Positions 13,000 to 56,914 of a DNA stretch of 64,000 nt are shown piece after piece. This DNA is from Aldrovandia affinis (Eukaryota > Chordata > Actinopteri > Notacanthiformes > Halosauridae), in the NCBI GenBank assembly GCA_029706075.1, contig JAINUG010000200.1:434001-498000 (forward strand). The letters run 5' to 3'. A program made the position numbers and the translations under genes. Below the pieces are notes generated by a model that was not told the origin of the DNA, made no database searches, and worked only from the letters and a program-made list of their open reading frames with translations. Numbering within the stretch: position 1 is the first letter of the stretch; each line of letters opens with the position of its first letter.

Positions 13000-13093
13000 G
13001 GGATTCCCACTTGGAAGTATGCTGCAGAAAGTTTCACTTTGTGTAAGCAGGACAGGTGTGGTGTTACCTGACAAGGCTCACTTTGATATAAAA
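13000..13093 (+). promoter_or_regulatory. Candidate virus-inducible promoter: kB-like, ISRE-like, TATA
   Basis: GGGATTCCC at 13000-13008 is a palindromic NF-kB/Rel-like site. AGTTTCACTTTG at 13030-13041 matches the ISRE/IRF consensus AGTTTCNNTTTC at all but the last base. TATAAAA lies at 13087-13093. They stand in that order within 94 bp, directly before the non-coding first exon of the interferon-like gene. The motifs are seen; their function is inferred from known interferon promoters. Confidence 0.6.
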
Positions 13094-13117
13094 GGACCAG
13101 GGCTGTCCAGAGTATGG

Positions 13118-13200
13118 CACTGCAAGCTCAGCATCAGCACCAAACAAAACAAAAATCCCAAAAGGGTGATCCAAGAGAGCCAGAGGAACCTTTCTGAACA
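13118..13200 (+). other. Non-coding first exon (5'UTR) of interferon-like gene
   Basis: The segment begins about 25-30 bp after the TATA box, so its start is estimated. It ends at a strong donor, GAACAG|GTAAGT. It contains no ATG in frame with the cytokine. The next acceptor, at 13561-13565, places the initiator codon two bases into exon 2. Confidence 0.5.
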
Positions 13201-13567
13201 GGTAAGTTTTCTATGAACTTTCTCTTACAATGCAACATTGTTCTTTTTTGCTGAGTAACTTTTGTTGATACTTGATTTAACTGCAAATGTATATATAATT
13301 AGCAGTATCAAAAAGTTTATGCGAGACACGCTTCAACCCAGCTATTGAAAAATTAGCTAGACATGGTGCTCTATAGCCAGGACAATGATAATAATTTGAT
13401 ATAATACAATTTGATAATCAAACCTGCAACATCTTTCATGTTACAAGCCTCTCTATTTAACCACTATGATTCGTTATGACAATACTGTGTTGCTTTGATA
13501 TTGAGAAGACAATGCAGTTCCTGTATGCTTTCTGTGTCCTCATAAAAAAACATTTTCCTTTACAGGA

Positions 13568-13684
13568 ATGATGTACTGGATCAAAGTCACCATCTTCTTT
13601 CTTCTTGTACTGCTTGTACAAGCCCATAAAGACTGTACTCAGAAAGTCCACTGGGAAAAGCTTTTGGTTCAGCTAAACAGCTTG
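13568..13684 (+). CDS. Interferon-like, coding exon 1 (signal peptide)
   Basis: It starts two bases after the acceptor TTTACAG (ends 13565) and encodes MMYWIKV followed by the hydrophobic core and HKDCTQKVHWEKLL. The donor is TTG|GTAAGT. Phase 0. Confidence 0.8.
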
Positions 13685-15210
13685 GTAAGTATACACACAA
13701 AACACTGAACTGTAACGAAATGCAACTTTTGGAGAAAACAAAAGTTTGTAATATCATCTAAACTGTAATATATCTGTGTCTGATGTGTTCAACAGAGTAG
13801 CAAAATCTCACAAGATTGTGGCCATCACTACGATAAGACAAGCCTTTGTGATCCTAGGCAAATGCTGAACATGGTAGGTGCCCATTCCATTTCATTTGGT
13901 ACTATCAGGTGTTGGTATGATTGCTTACATTCAATTCCAATGAAAAGCTATACAGCATTAGATCACTCACAGGACTTCTGCGATTTCTGTTTTAACCAGA
14001 TGGAGCTCAATGCCAAAATGGTTGTTGACATCATGAAGAAGGCAGAGTCCATTTACTTGAAGGACACAAAGTCACATAAGTTTGTTGCTGAATTGGCCCA
14101 TGCTCAAGCTACTCTAACCTCCTGTGTGAGTATTTCTTCTATTCCAATACATGTGAATGCACTTTTTAAACTTATAGTTCATATATGTTTGGTGTTAATG
14201 TTAATACATTTAAGTTTAAGTTTTGGATTAATATTTTGTTCAGTCAATATTTGTATACCTTGAACGCAGATATTCATATGTTCTAGGTATGAGCGGTTGC
14301 TCATGTTATCTTAGTTCTTCTAATGAGGAAGGGAAAAAGATGAATAGATTTTCGTTATTTGTGTTTTTACCAACCGAAGCCTTTAAACCCTAATCTTGGT
14401 CATAGATAAAGCCATACAGAATATATTATTAAAAAATAGCTTCTAACATCATATTCATTTTTTTGTCCATAGGTGCATCAATCCCATGATGCAAGCCATG
14501 AACCTGTGGCAATATGCTTTGATAAACTTGAGGCTTTTCTCAACAACAAAAAGGTACAATTCCTGGAATATTGGATGGATTATTAGTATTACAGCATTTG
14601 TTTGCTTAGCCTGTACTTTTATCCAGAGTAACTTATATAACATACGTGTTGTTCAGTTACATATATACACACAGGTGTTTTCTGAAGCAATTCACGTTAA
14701 GTACCTGTGCACAACAGTGCACACATGGGATTTGAACCTGCCACCCAGTTCAATGACCTCTGCACATTATATACAGGTAACTGCCAAAATAAAGGAAACA
14801 TACATATTTATTGGCATTTACCTTGCTCTCTAAGGTGTTGAGTGGACCTTAACCATGCCAGAAAAATACCCTACACCATAACAGAGCCACCAGAACCATT
14901 AATTTACTCAAGTGTTTCCTTTATTTTGACAGTTACCTGTATATAAGCTTATGACCTGAGCAAGAGTGGAGTAAATGCTGTTATCTTTGTACATTTATAT
15001 ATTTATGTTGTATGATTGAAATGCTTTTATTGCATGCTGGAAAATGACTCACAGATAAGTTTATATATTCTTGTCCTTTCTCAGTCTCATCTCCAGTGTG
15101 CATGGGAAATTGTAAATAACAAAATCAGAGAGATCCTCCAAAGGCTGGAAAGCCGGAGCACCCGAAGACGAAGATCAGCCCACTCCAGAGTAGCTGACCG
15201 AGAAAACTGA
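13568..15210 (+). CDS. Interferon-family cytokine (type I-like, possibly type IV), 175 aa, 5 coding exons
   Basis: The coding exons are 13568-13684, 13796-13873, 14000-14125, 14473-14553 and 15085-15210 (39, 26, 42, 27 and 41 codons plus stop). All four introns are phase 0 with GT-AG ends. A signal peptide of about 19 residues (hydrophobic core IFFLLVLLV) precedes a mature chain predicted to start HKDC. Six cysteines lie at 23, 47, 57, 107, 122 and 139. The last exon contains CAWEIVNNKIREIL (139-152), which matches the CAWE helix of type I interferons, and then a basic tail with RRRR at 161-164. Fish type I interferons share this length and five-exon, phase-0 plan. Fish type IV interferon is also a class II helical cytokine, so the subtype is open. 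There is no N-glycosylation sequon. An adjacent ATG at 13571 could also be used. The gene lies 7.3 kb upstream of pfkp on the same strand. AT-rich ATTTA motifs follow the stop (15250-15330), as in unstable cytokine mRNAs. Its class as a secreted helical cytokine is fairly secure; its receptor is unknown. Confidence 0.8.
13796..13873 (+). CDS. Interferon-like, coding exon 2
   Basis: The acceptor is TTCAACAG and the donor ATG|GTAGGT. It has 26 codons, with cysteines 47 and 57. Phase 0. Confidence 0.78.
14000..14125 (+). CDS. Interferon-like, coding exon 3
   Basis: The acceptor is TTTTAACCAG and the donor TGT|GTGAGT. Its 42 codons form an amphipathic helical region (MVVDIMKKAESIYLKD) ending in Cys107. 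Phase 0. Reading through the donor or the upstream intron gives a longer but spurious frame. Confidence 0.78.
14473..14553 (+). CDS. Interferon-like, coding exon 4
   Basis: The acceptor is TTTGTCCATAG and the donor AAG|GTACAA. It has 27 codons with Cys122 in the helix ICFDKLEAFL. Phase 0. Confidence 0.76.
14615..14770 (-). repeat. Degenerate SINE in interferon-like intron 4
   Basis: The inverted SINE tail (TTTTATCCAGAGTAACTTA), the GAAGCAATTCACGTTAAGTACCT block and the B box (GGGATTTGAACC) are recognisable against the intact copies at 41955 and 59955. Confidence 0.6.
14774..14939. mobile_element. Tc1/mariner-type MITE, 166 bp
   Basis: The terminal inverted repeats are CAGGTAACTGCCAAAATAAA and its complement with one mismatch. 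The element is flanked by TA on both sides (14772-14773, 14940-14941). It shares its interior with the element at 37731-38212. It lies in the last intron of the interferon-like gene. Confidence 0.85.
15085..15210 (+). CDS. Interferon-like, last coding exon (CAWE helix, basic tail)
   Basis: The acceptor is CTTTCTCAG. It encodes SHLQCAWEIVNNKIREIL, then RLESRSTRRRRSAHSRV and a TGA stop at 15208-15210. The CAWE motif is the strongest family evidence in the gene. Confidence 0.82.
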   Translation, partial: SHLQCAWEIVNNKIREILQRLESRSTRRRRSAHSRVADREN

Positions 15211-15335
15211 GTCCACTGTACAGATAAAAAGAAAAGAAAATAATTTACACATTTATCATCTGTATGTTACTTCTTTATTGAATAATTCATGTTAGCATAA
15301 AATAGGGCAAATGTAATATACGTATTTATTTTATT

Positions 15336-15341
15336 AAAATA
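15336..15341 (+). terminator. Candidate poly(A) signal ATTAAA of interferon-like gene
   Basis: ATTAAA lies about 125 bp after the stop in an AU-rich 3' region. No canonical AATAAA was seen nearer. Confidence 0.35.
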
Positions 15342-15344
15342 TGT

Positions 15345-16890
15345 TGAGACATGTTAATTTGGTGTGATATGAATTATTCTTTGTCACTTCATATTACCTG
15401 CTAAACACACCTCATAGTCTTTTGCCCCACTCTCACCTCATATTCAGAACACTTGAATTCCTGTTTGGAGCACACATACTCACATTTTAAAATAACAAAA
15501 CGGAAACAGAGTTTTTAATGACTTTGTAAAGGCAGCATCTCCACTGCTCAGTACCACTAACAACATTTCTTCCAGGCCACTAGATGTCACCCTAGACCAC
15601 TCTATAACCCTATACTCAAACAGCTCTGCTTTGTGTGGTTTCTGCTCATAGCACCACAAGTACTATCTACAGGGCTAAGCACACCTACACAATGCTCTAA
15701 ATATACAGCTCATCTCAGATTAAAGCATGAACATTTAAAATTTAGTTTTCCTTTATATACCACTAATACAAATTTGACTTTTTATTCTGTTTAAAAAATA
15801 TATAAAATCACCCACTTTTACATACCACTAGAAAAAAAGGAATACTATGGAACATCATACTATTAATTTAAGCACCATATGAGCATGCATAGACTGGAGT
15901 TATTCAGTCAGGTGTTTAGTTCCTACATTTATTATGGGCCAGCCATTTTCTCTATTTATAATAGGCCTGGAAGACATTATAAAGCCAAGCATTGCTACAA
16001 TCTACATACTACAATCTAAGCTTATTAGTAACATACAGGAATTGGAGACATTTCCCTCAAGTAGATTTTCTCATATTTATCACGTCATCTCCAATTTGTT
16101 CCTTTGTGTTCCCGTAATTCATGTGGCTTTTCTGCAGACAATGAACTGTTTGAAGCTAAATATTTAAAGAGAGAGGTGCTGTTGGTTGACAGAGCTTTAC
16201 AAGATCATCCTGCATCCATTCAGATAAATGAGCGTCAGGTGCATCCCTTCTGCTCATAGCCCCAATTAAGCCATAGGGGTGGAGCCAGTGTGCCGCCACA
16301 TATCGCCCCTCGATCACCATCCCCCGGCTGCCCTCAACTGGCTGCCACAATACATATTGCCTTTTATGTTCCTTTGTTGAAACCATCCAAAACTTTAAAC
16401 ATACAGACCTTGGAGACAGAATGGACTCTGAGCTATGCCTGGAAGCTCAAGTTTAAATGGTCAAGACATACCATTTTCTCTTCCACAACATAGGTAAATT
16501 GAGACCATGATGAAATAATAGTGCCTGTTGTGTCTAGGCTGGTTCAGTGGTGGAAGAGTACTGCAAACTCTAATTCTACTGAATTAGAAGTACTGTTAAG
16601 TAAACAAATGTAACTTATGAAAACATACTCAAGTACAAGTGTTACAGTGTTTTGGAAGCATTTTCCATGACATGTAAATTACACAAGTGTAGCTAATTTC
16701 CATAATGTTACCTGAGCTGTACTGTCCCTAGCAAACGTTAAGCCTGGTACACATTATGACTTTTGAAAACCACCACTGCAAGTTTTCAAATGGGAAATTG
16801 TGTTGTGCAGTGGTATTCACTGTAGCCCTTGGAGATCAGCAGGGTGGGTGATTTTATTTTCACCTTAAAATATATATAATATCCTAATAT
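15345..16890. other. No gene recognised
   Basis: AT-rich intergenic sequence. A GC-richer patch at 16230-16350 resembles no family I know. Confidence 0.45.
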
Positions 16891-16893
16891 ATA

Positions 16894-17446
16894 CACTACC
16901 GTTCAAAAGTTTGGGGTCACCTGCTGGAAACTATTTTTATCTCATAATTGACAATGCTTTACACCGTATACATTTCTGTAAATACTTTAAAATGACAAAA
17001 AACACATGTAACAATGAACAAAATGAACATCAAAGAAATGTTCAAGAAAATTATATTGAAAATTGAATCTTGGATTCCTCAAAATAGTCACCCTTTGGCG
17101 TGAGAATAGCCTCACAAACAGTGGCCATTCGGTTAATACGTTTTAGCAGGAAATCACCCGACATGTTTTCCCAGCTATCCTGCAGCAATTCCCAGAGAAA
17201 CTTGTGGGTTGCTTTGCTTTGACTCTTCCTTTCCAGTTTGTCCCATACAAGTTCTATGGGATTGAGGTCTGGACACTGGGCAGGCCAGGTCTTTAGTTTG
17301 AGTTGTTGTTCACATTCCTCCTTCACCAGATAGTTCTTGCACAACTTCAAGGTGTGTTTCGGGTCGTTATCTTGCTGAAGAATGAAGGAGTGCCCGATTA
17401 GCCATAGTCCAGATGGAAGGTGACCCCAAACTTTTGAACAGTAGTG
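16894..17446 (-). mobile_element. Internally deleted Tc1-like transposon
   Basis: The inverted termini CACTACCGTTCAAAAGTTTG and CAAACTTTTGAACAGTAGTG lie next to TA dinucleotides. The minus strand (17051 to about 17400) keeps the C-terminal third of a DDE transposase, including DNDPKHT and WPAQCPDLNPIE, up to its stop. The N-terminal DNA-binding half is missing, so it is non-autonomous. Confidence 0.85.
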
Positions 17447-18224
17447 TATATATATATATATATATATATACACTAATATATAATATACCTTATATTTCAC
17501 TTTTCACATATTTCTCTTTTTTTTCTCTCCTTTCAATATGACGTATTAAGCATCCATAAAATAGTTGTTTTTTTAGCACATTTACGCAAACATTTTGTTG
17601 GTGTGTTGGTTTCTCTACAGTTGGTTTTCTGTTGATATTTTCCTGCATTACGAGTCCTCTTTCTGTATATTACAGTCACATATACAGCATTTGATGCAAA
17701 AGGAACATGGTTTCTATACAAATAGCTGGTATGCTATCCCTCTGTCCAATGGACACTCTTGTGATTTTGTGGTAGGCTAGTATTCAGTTTTAAAGACCCC
17801 TGTGCTAAGGAGTGTTTAAGTGTTCAACATACATCTGTAATTTATTAGAATTTTCTTTGCATTTGCACTCCCATGTTTGAACATGAGGGGAAGGGATTGG
17901 CAGACTACTATTGGATCATGACTGTTTTTGTTGTTCATGATGCTGCTTGTTTTCCTAAAATCACCATGCTTGGTTGTCCAGGTATTCTTTAGCTCTAGTT
18001 GTATTGCTGTTTGCTATATGGGAAGGTTTACAGTTGGGTGATCAGCAGGGTGTTTACCCTGGGATGTGTACACTTCGTTTGGGGCGGGTGCGGGTTTTGT
18101 GTCTTTTACCTTCCCCCCCTTATTTTCTTTTTTTAATGTGTATTCACACTCCACACCTTATTTTGGGCTGGCTTTGGAGGGATGGGATCAGCCTTCACAC
18201 TTTCTTCGCCTTTGGTTTAAATGG

Positions 18225-18430
18225 CAGGTGTAAATAATAGTAATAATAATAAATTGTATTTATACAGTACCTTTCATACAACGGTTTGCAGCCCAAAGTG
18301 CATAAACAATCAGAAAGATAGGGCTAATCTAATAAACAATGTCAACCGGAATTGTAAGGCAGTGAATAATCCAATTAAGCGTAATATAATTTCATACCAT
18401 CTAAAAGTTTTCATTTCTCCAGTAAACTCA
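18225..18430 (-). mobile_element. LINE 3' tail, inverted
   Basis: The TAATAATAATAATAAATTGTATTTATACAG segment is the inverted form of an L2-type tail (tail reading TATAAATACAATTTATT plus ATT repeats). Body homology beyond about 100 bp is unclear. Confidence 0.5.
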
Positions 18431-18444
18431 CCTCCGTTCATCTG

Positions 18445-19420
18445 ACCATTTCATGTCTTTTGGATGTATTTGTCTCCACTCTGTCTGACGAGCTGGAGGT
18501 GGTGGTCTTACTCGATGCAGAAAAGGCTTTTGGCTGTGTCGAGTGGGACTACCTGACATATGCTCTGAAGAAGATTGGTTTTGACCCAAAATTCACATCT
18601 TGGATAAAAATTATTTATGCAGCTCCTCAAGCCTCAGTAAGCACAAAAAATATATCCTCTGATTACTTTATACTCCACTGTGGTAGCAGGCAGAGCTGCC
18701 CCGTCCCCCCTCTTGTTTGCTCCTAGAAATTGCTCTGCGTTCCGATGCAGTGATACAAGGCATTACTCGTGCAGGCCTCGAACAGCAGGTTTCTTTGTAA
18801 CGCTGACAATCTTCTTTTATTTTTAGCTAACCCACTTACCTCTCTACGTCGGGCTCTCTCTGTGCTGGAGTCATTTAGCATCTTTTCAGGATACAAGCTA
18901 AATCTGGCCAAAAGCGAGCTATTCCCTGTCAATACTGCCGCTTTAAGAATTCCGTATTCTAATTTTCAATTCAAGGTTGTTCAAAACCAGTTTAAGTGTT
19001 TGGGTGTGATGATTACTTGCAAACATGCTGACCTGTTCAAGGCCAATTTTAGCTCCCTTTACGATAACATAAGACTGTTACTTACATCCTGGAAGTCACT
19101 TCCCCTTTCGCTGATTGGCAGGGTGAATGTCATTAAAATGAATATTTTCCCCAAATTCCTATATCTATTTCAATGCTTGCCCATATTTATCCCTAAGTCC
19201 TTTTTCAGCTCACTCGATAGAATCATCTTGTCTTTTATCTGGAAGAATAAGGTGGCCAGTATCAATAGAAAACACATTCTTGGTGGTCTTGCCCTGCCTA
19301 ATTTTCAAACGTACTACTGGGCAGACAATTTCAGAAATCTTTTATATTGGTTGCAATATGATTTGCCCATCTGGGTGCAAATTCAAGCTGCTTCCTACAA
19401 ACCTGACAGCCTTAGCTGAC
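18445..19420 (+). pseudogene. L1/Tx1-like LINE ORF2 relic
   Basis: Plus-strand frames encode a reverse transcriptase core: VVLLDAEKAFGCVEWDYL (the A-motif region), then a frame break near 18720. After it come LLLFLANPLTSLRRALSVLE, SGYKLNLAKSEL, FKCLGVMIT and the distal WKNKVASINRKHILGGLALPN-like region, which is typical of L1/Tx1 ORF2. Stops and frameshifts show that it is dead. The 5' part is missing. Confidence 0.8.
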
Positions 19421-20040
19421 TGGTAACGTCATTGTGAATTTGGTCTCAGTTTCGTTTGTCTCTCAACATTAAGAGGTTTTTCTACAGCTGTTCCCATTAC
19501 TCAAAATGTACTATTCCCCCTTTCCCTTCTGGATGGTGCTTTTGGTGTCTGGAAAGCACTTGGCCTGACTATGGTTAATGAGATATACATCGAAAATAAA
19601 CGTTCATCCTTTGTACAATTAGTAAGTTAGCAAATGCAGATGCTGGAGTGCTTACCCACACATGCCACACAGGGCACACCATGTCTGTTCCCAGGTTGAT
19701 GCAGTCATTCATGGATTCTGGCCTTTGTATCTGCAGGATGGGTGGATGGACCCTTGTCACACCCTGCACTCAGCAATGCTAATTTCTTGGTGGTCCCTCA
19801 CTATTGCCGAAAACCAAGAAAGAGAAGAGCTTTCAGTTGTTCTGCACCTTGTCATTGTGACACAATAAAAGCCATATCAGAGATGAAGCTACAATTGTCT
19901 ATTTTTAAATCAGGTCTAAAGACTTGTTCTTGTGTGTCTATTCCTGTTCCTGTTCTGATGTTGAGCTGTTTTAAATCACCTTGGGGTGTTCTGTTTTCTT
20001 GTGTTGTATTCTTAATATGTAAATAAAAGTAATGTAATTA

Positions 20041-21780
20041 AATACTTTGGAAGCATTTTTTTATTGGTGTCCTTATGAGACATATTTTAATCACTCTGAC
20101 CTTTGGTTTATAATGCTACATTTACATATCTCACACTGCAGAAGTCTGAGGCATCATTTTGGTTTAAGAAAACAAATATTGATTTAATTGGTAGACAAGT
20201 TATTACATTGTTGGCATGGTACATTACCATTCGATGGTACATTACCATTCAAAGTATATCATTATAATGCATGTATTTATTTTGCGTGGGAAATGTGAAA
20301 TATATAACCCTGTGGAATATTTAAGGAGTCTTAACCCTGCTGTCCTTTGTAGAGACAATAATAAACAAACCATTGTTTGTCACAGTTGCTGAGTTATATC
20401 CTCTATGACCACCAGCGTCTTTGTATACTCTCAAACTTGACCTTTTCTTGGCATCATGTTACTGAAATATTTTAACAATTTTCTAGTGATGGCCATGCAC
20501 GTTTTGTGAAAGACTAACTGACCAGTATGTTTTGCTGATGCTATGGAATCTAAAGTATCCATAGTTTATCTTTGTGCCAAACAATTCTGAAATAACACAT
20601 GGTGAGTGTTCAGTCACCCATGTTGTTTGTACAGATGAATGAGGAAGAGGGATGGGAGTAAGGGATGGAAAATGGGGAAGGGAAAAGGCTCATATATTAA
20701 TATTCATCTTCCTTATTTTACATACACTTCCTCATAAAACTTTATAAAAAGTTCTAAACTATACAATTATTGTGTGCTGAGTAAATAAGTTCAATAAGTA
20801 CACTGCTGAGTAGATATTAGGAAATCAGCCAATGTCAAGGCAGCCAATCACATATGCCAAATAAGTGCATTACATTCCATTTGAACAATGTGTAATGAGC
20901 AATTTAAAAAAATTAGAAGTGGATGATTGCGTGTCAGGTTTCATGGGCTGCAGGAATTGAATGACAAGACAACAGAGTATAAGTCAAAGTCTAATGAAGG
21001 CCTGGAGGTGAAATGCATGCAATTTGCCTGGATGTCTCAGCAGAACCACAATGGACATAAACTGAACAGCACATTATCAGTGAAGCTCTCAGGGGTAGCT
21101 TTACAACATGACAAGAGACACTGACTGATGATCAATGAACCTAAATAGTGTTAGCTGATGTGTCACATATATATTCACCTTCTTTGGACCACTAAATTGA
21201 ATAAGTAAAAAACTAAGACAATTTATTTTTCTTGGCCACTACAGCACTGTCACAAATCAAGACTTGCTTTGGTATTTCAGTGGCCCCATGGGAGGAATAC
21301 TATTTTGGCTCAGTCTAGTTCTTAATCATAATAGACTAATCATCCACACACACACATGCATACACTACACACATATACTGTATAGCTTCGTTGTCAGGAA
21401 AGCTCTCTTTCTTGCCCTGTACCATTATTACAGCTTCGCAACCGGCTGTATATTCTGCCATCCAATGTGTGCAAAAGAGAACGCACACAATTGCCAAGCT
21501 GTGATGCCATTTTTGTTCGTTGTTGTAGATGTTCATTTGCCTGATGTTTTACATTTCATTAACCTCTCTGCCTCCACCACACATGTCCTGTCATACGATG
21601 ATCAAAATTAGCAAATGATCGCCATCTGTACTTAGCTGAGCTGTTGTTATTCGTAAGCGCTGGTCTGAAGTCAGTTTTACACTTTTCTTCGTAATGGTTG
21701 AGGTTATGATTTGGTTACAGTTAGCTGGTCGTGTATCAGTGCTTACTGACAACTTCTGCCGTATACAGACCTGCTAGCGA
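20041..21780. other. No gene recognised
   Basis: Intergenic AT-rich sequence before the pfkp promoter region. A short direct repeat TACATTACCATTC is near 20219-20250. Nothing further is identifiable. Confidence 0.45.
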
Positions 21781-21794
21781 CTGAGTCACCTAGT

Positions 21795-21874
21795 GGGCGG
21801 GGTCTGTGCTGGGGCTTTGGCATCATCGTCACCCCACTGCGTACAGCGCCTCAAAGACCAATGGGAAGTATAAA
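21795..21874 (+). promoter_or_regulatory. Candidate pfkp promoter elements
   Basis: A GC box GGGCGGGG (21795-21802), a CCAAT box (21858-21862) and TATAAA (21869-21874) lie in order about 590 bp upstream of the pfkp start codon. Further inverted CCAAT boxes (ATTGG) lie near 22239 and 22281, so a promoter closer to the ATG is also possible. The start site cannot be fixed from sequence alone. Confidence 0.35.
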
Positions 21875-22465
21875 GTATCCCGCATCACGATGGCGATCTC
21901 GATGGTTTAATGGCTCGAGGGTTTGACAAATGTTGATGATATGGAACAAGGTTTACCAAATTTATTGTAGGCTCTAGTGTGAACAATGTCTCAAACGATG
22001 AAGTCAGAATATGCATTAGCCTACTGTAGGACCTTGCTTGAGTATTGAAGGGTTTGCCTACGCCTCGTTGTCGATGTATGGTTCAACTCGACTGGTAACG
22101 AATTTGACATTTGAAAACTGTTAGCATATTTAATGTGTCATTCAGTGGACTACATTTTAAAACAGTTTCTAGTATGAGATATATCCGTTATGCCTCGGTC
22201 CTCATAGTCTTACATTGAACCACCTGCTTGCTTAGCTCTTATTGGTCAGAATAATAAAACGAAGACGTGATCTCAGAGTCTATTGGGTGAATACACTGTC
22301 AGTTCGAGAAGTTGCGGCGTTGAACTGAGCAAAGGACCGTTGCACTGGGAGAAGTAACGGTGACGTTGTAGTGGCAAATCCTTTGACTGACACCTCCGCA
22401 ATTTCACAGCGTTATATATGACATTCAAATTCACTAGTATAAAGATTTGACAATTTTTTACAAAC

Positions 22466-55543
<33,078 letters not shown>

Positions 55544-56021
55544 AATAATGGGCCGACAGGGTATATTCTATGTAGATGGGTTGTCTGCAAAAGTGCTAAC
55601 AATAGCTTTGTCCTTTTCGTGTTCCACTACTTTGTGTTGCGTTGTCAAAGTAACTCACCCGTTACATAAAACACCAGCCTAGTATTGCCAAGAGCCAGAC
55701 GGCTCACTGCAGTGCTTTTTTTCTCATTTAACTCCTGAGATGTTCCCACAGCTCACCAGTACAAAAGACAACCTGCCGTGTTCCAGTTGCCCAAACTCTG
55801 TTATCACTGTGTAACCGCACTTTCTCCAAACCTGAGGTTTGTTCCACTCCTCTAGAGTAGACCATGTAGATCTGCTGGTGTTCAACATGTATGTGTGAAA
55901 CCACTGCAATACAGTGATGTTTGAAGAGTAGATATTTCAGTTTTATCGTTTAAACATTCTGAATACAAGAATATATGTTTAAAATGTGCTGAAATGTGTT
56001 AATAAGTTGACATTGCTTAAA

Positions 56022-56027
56022 AATAAA
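56022..56027 (+). terminator. pfkp: pfkp poly(A) signal 1
   Basis: AATAAA about 480 bp after the stop codon, in the first unit of the 133-bp duplication. Confidence 0.65.
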
Positions 56028-56154
56028 GTCAGTCTTAAAGGTCAGTCAGGGTAATGAGATGAACCAATGCAATGGGTTCCTTAAAAAGGAATAGAATACA
56101 ATAATATATGTTTAAAATGTGCTGAAATGTGTTCATAAGTTGACATTGCTTAAA

Positions 56155-56160
56155 AATAAA
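56155..56160 (+). terminator. pfkp: pfkp poly(A) signal 2 (duplicate)
   Basis: AATAAA in the second unit, in the same local context as the first and 133 bp downstream. Confidence 0.6.
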
Positions 56161-56914
56161 GTCAGTCTTAAAGGCCAGTCAGGGTAATGAGATGAACCAA
56201 TGAATGGGTTGCTTAAAAAGGAATAGTTCCTCTAAGTGTAACTCTTCTCATTTAAATGTGTCCCAGATGTAAGTCTGTAAAATGTGTAACGAGGTGTAAC
56301 CGTTCGTTTCCAACCTTGGTTTTTGAGTCACGGTTCTGTTCAGTCCTCAAAGAAATGACAAAAGAAACAAAACTTGCTGCACTGCATAAACAAACAAATT
56401 AACTTACTCAACTGACCAAAAACATGTAAGAAGCCACATAGAACGCAAACCATAAATTGATGGTAACAAATGGTTCACTTCGTGTACATAAACCTTTGCA
56501 CCCCTAGTAAAATGTTGTGCACATATTGAAATAATATACAATAGCTAAATAAGTAGAAGGAATCATCAAGGAATCAAGTACAGCACAAAGAAAATCTATT
56601 GGGATTGTATATATAAGCACAGTATATTTAACTAATCTGTTAGACATTTTACATAGTTTAACAAATAGAATTGAAGAATGCTTTGCACTTGGAGCCACAC
56701 TTGGAGGTTGAAGGTTGTGTAAGAATATTAAGCACATGTGTGGCTTTGTGCATATTAGCATGTTTCGTTCTGTTATGGATAATAGTGATTTATTATGAAA
56801 TTGTAATTAAATCTTATTATTTCAACAGTCACCATTTCTTTTTATCATTTTTCCTCCCAATTTGTAATTGTCAGTTGTGCCTTTTGAATCACCTCTATAC
56901 CATCCACACCTGTA

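Larger units (their letters stand above)
55961..56226 (+). repeat. 133-bp tandem duplication in pfkp 3'UTR
   Basis: Two near-identical units (55961-56093 and 56094-56226) both start GAATACAA-AATATATG. Each carries TTAAAAATAAAGTCAGTC and ends TTAAAAAGGAATAG. Confidence 0.92.

Noticed and set aside
13862-14263. 133-codon frame covering interferon-like exon 3
   Set aside because: It reads through introns on both sides; the real exon is 14000-14125, bounded by CCAG and GTGAGT.
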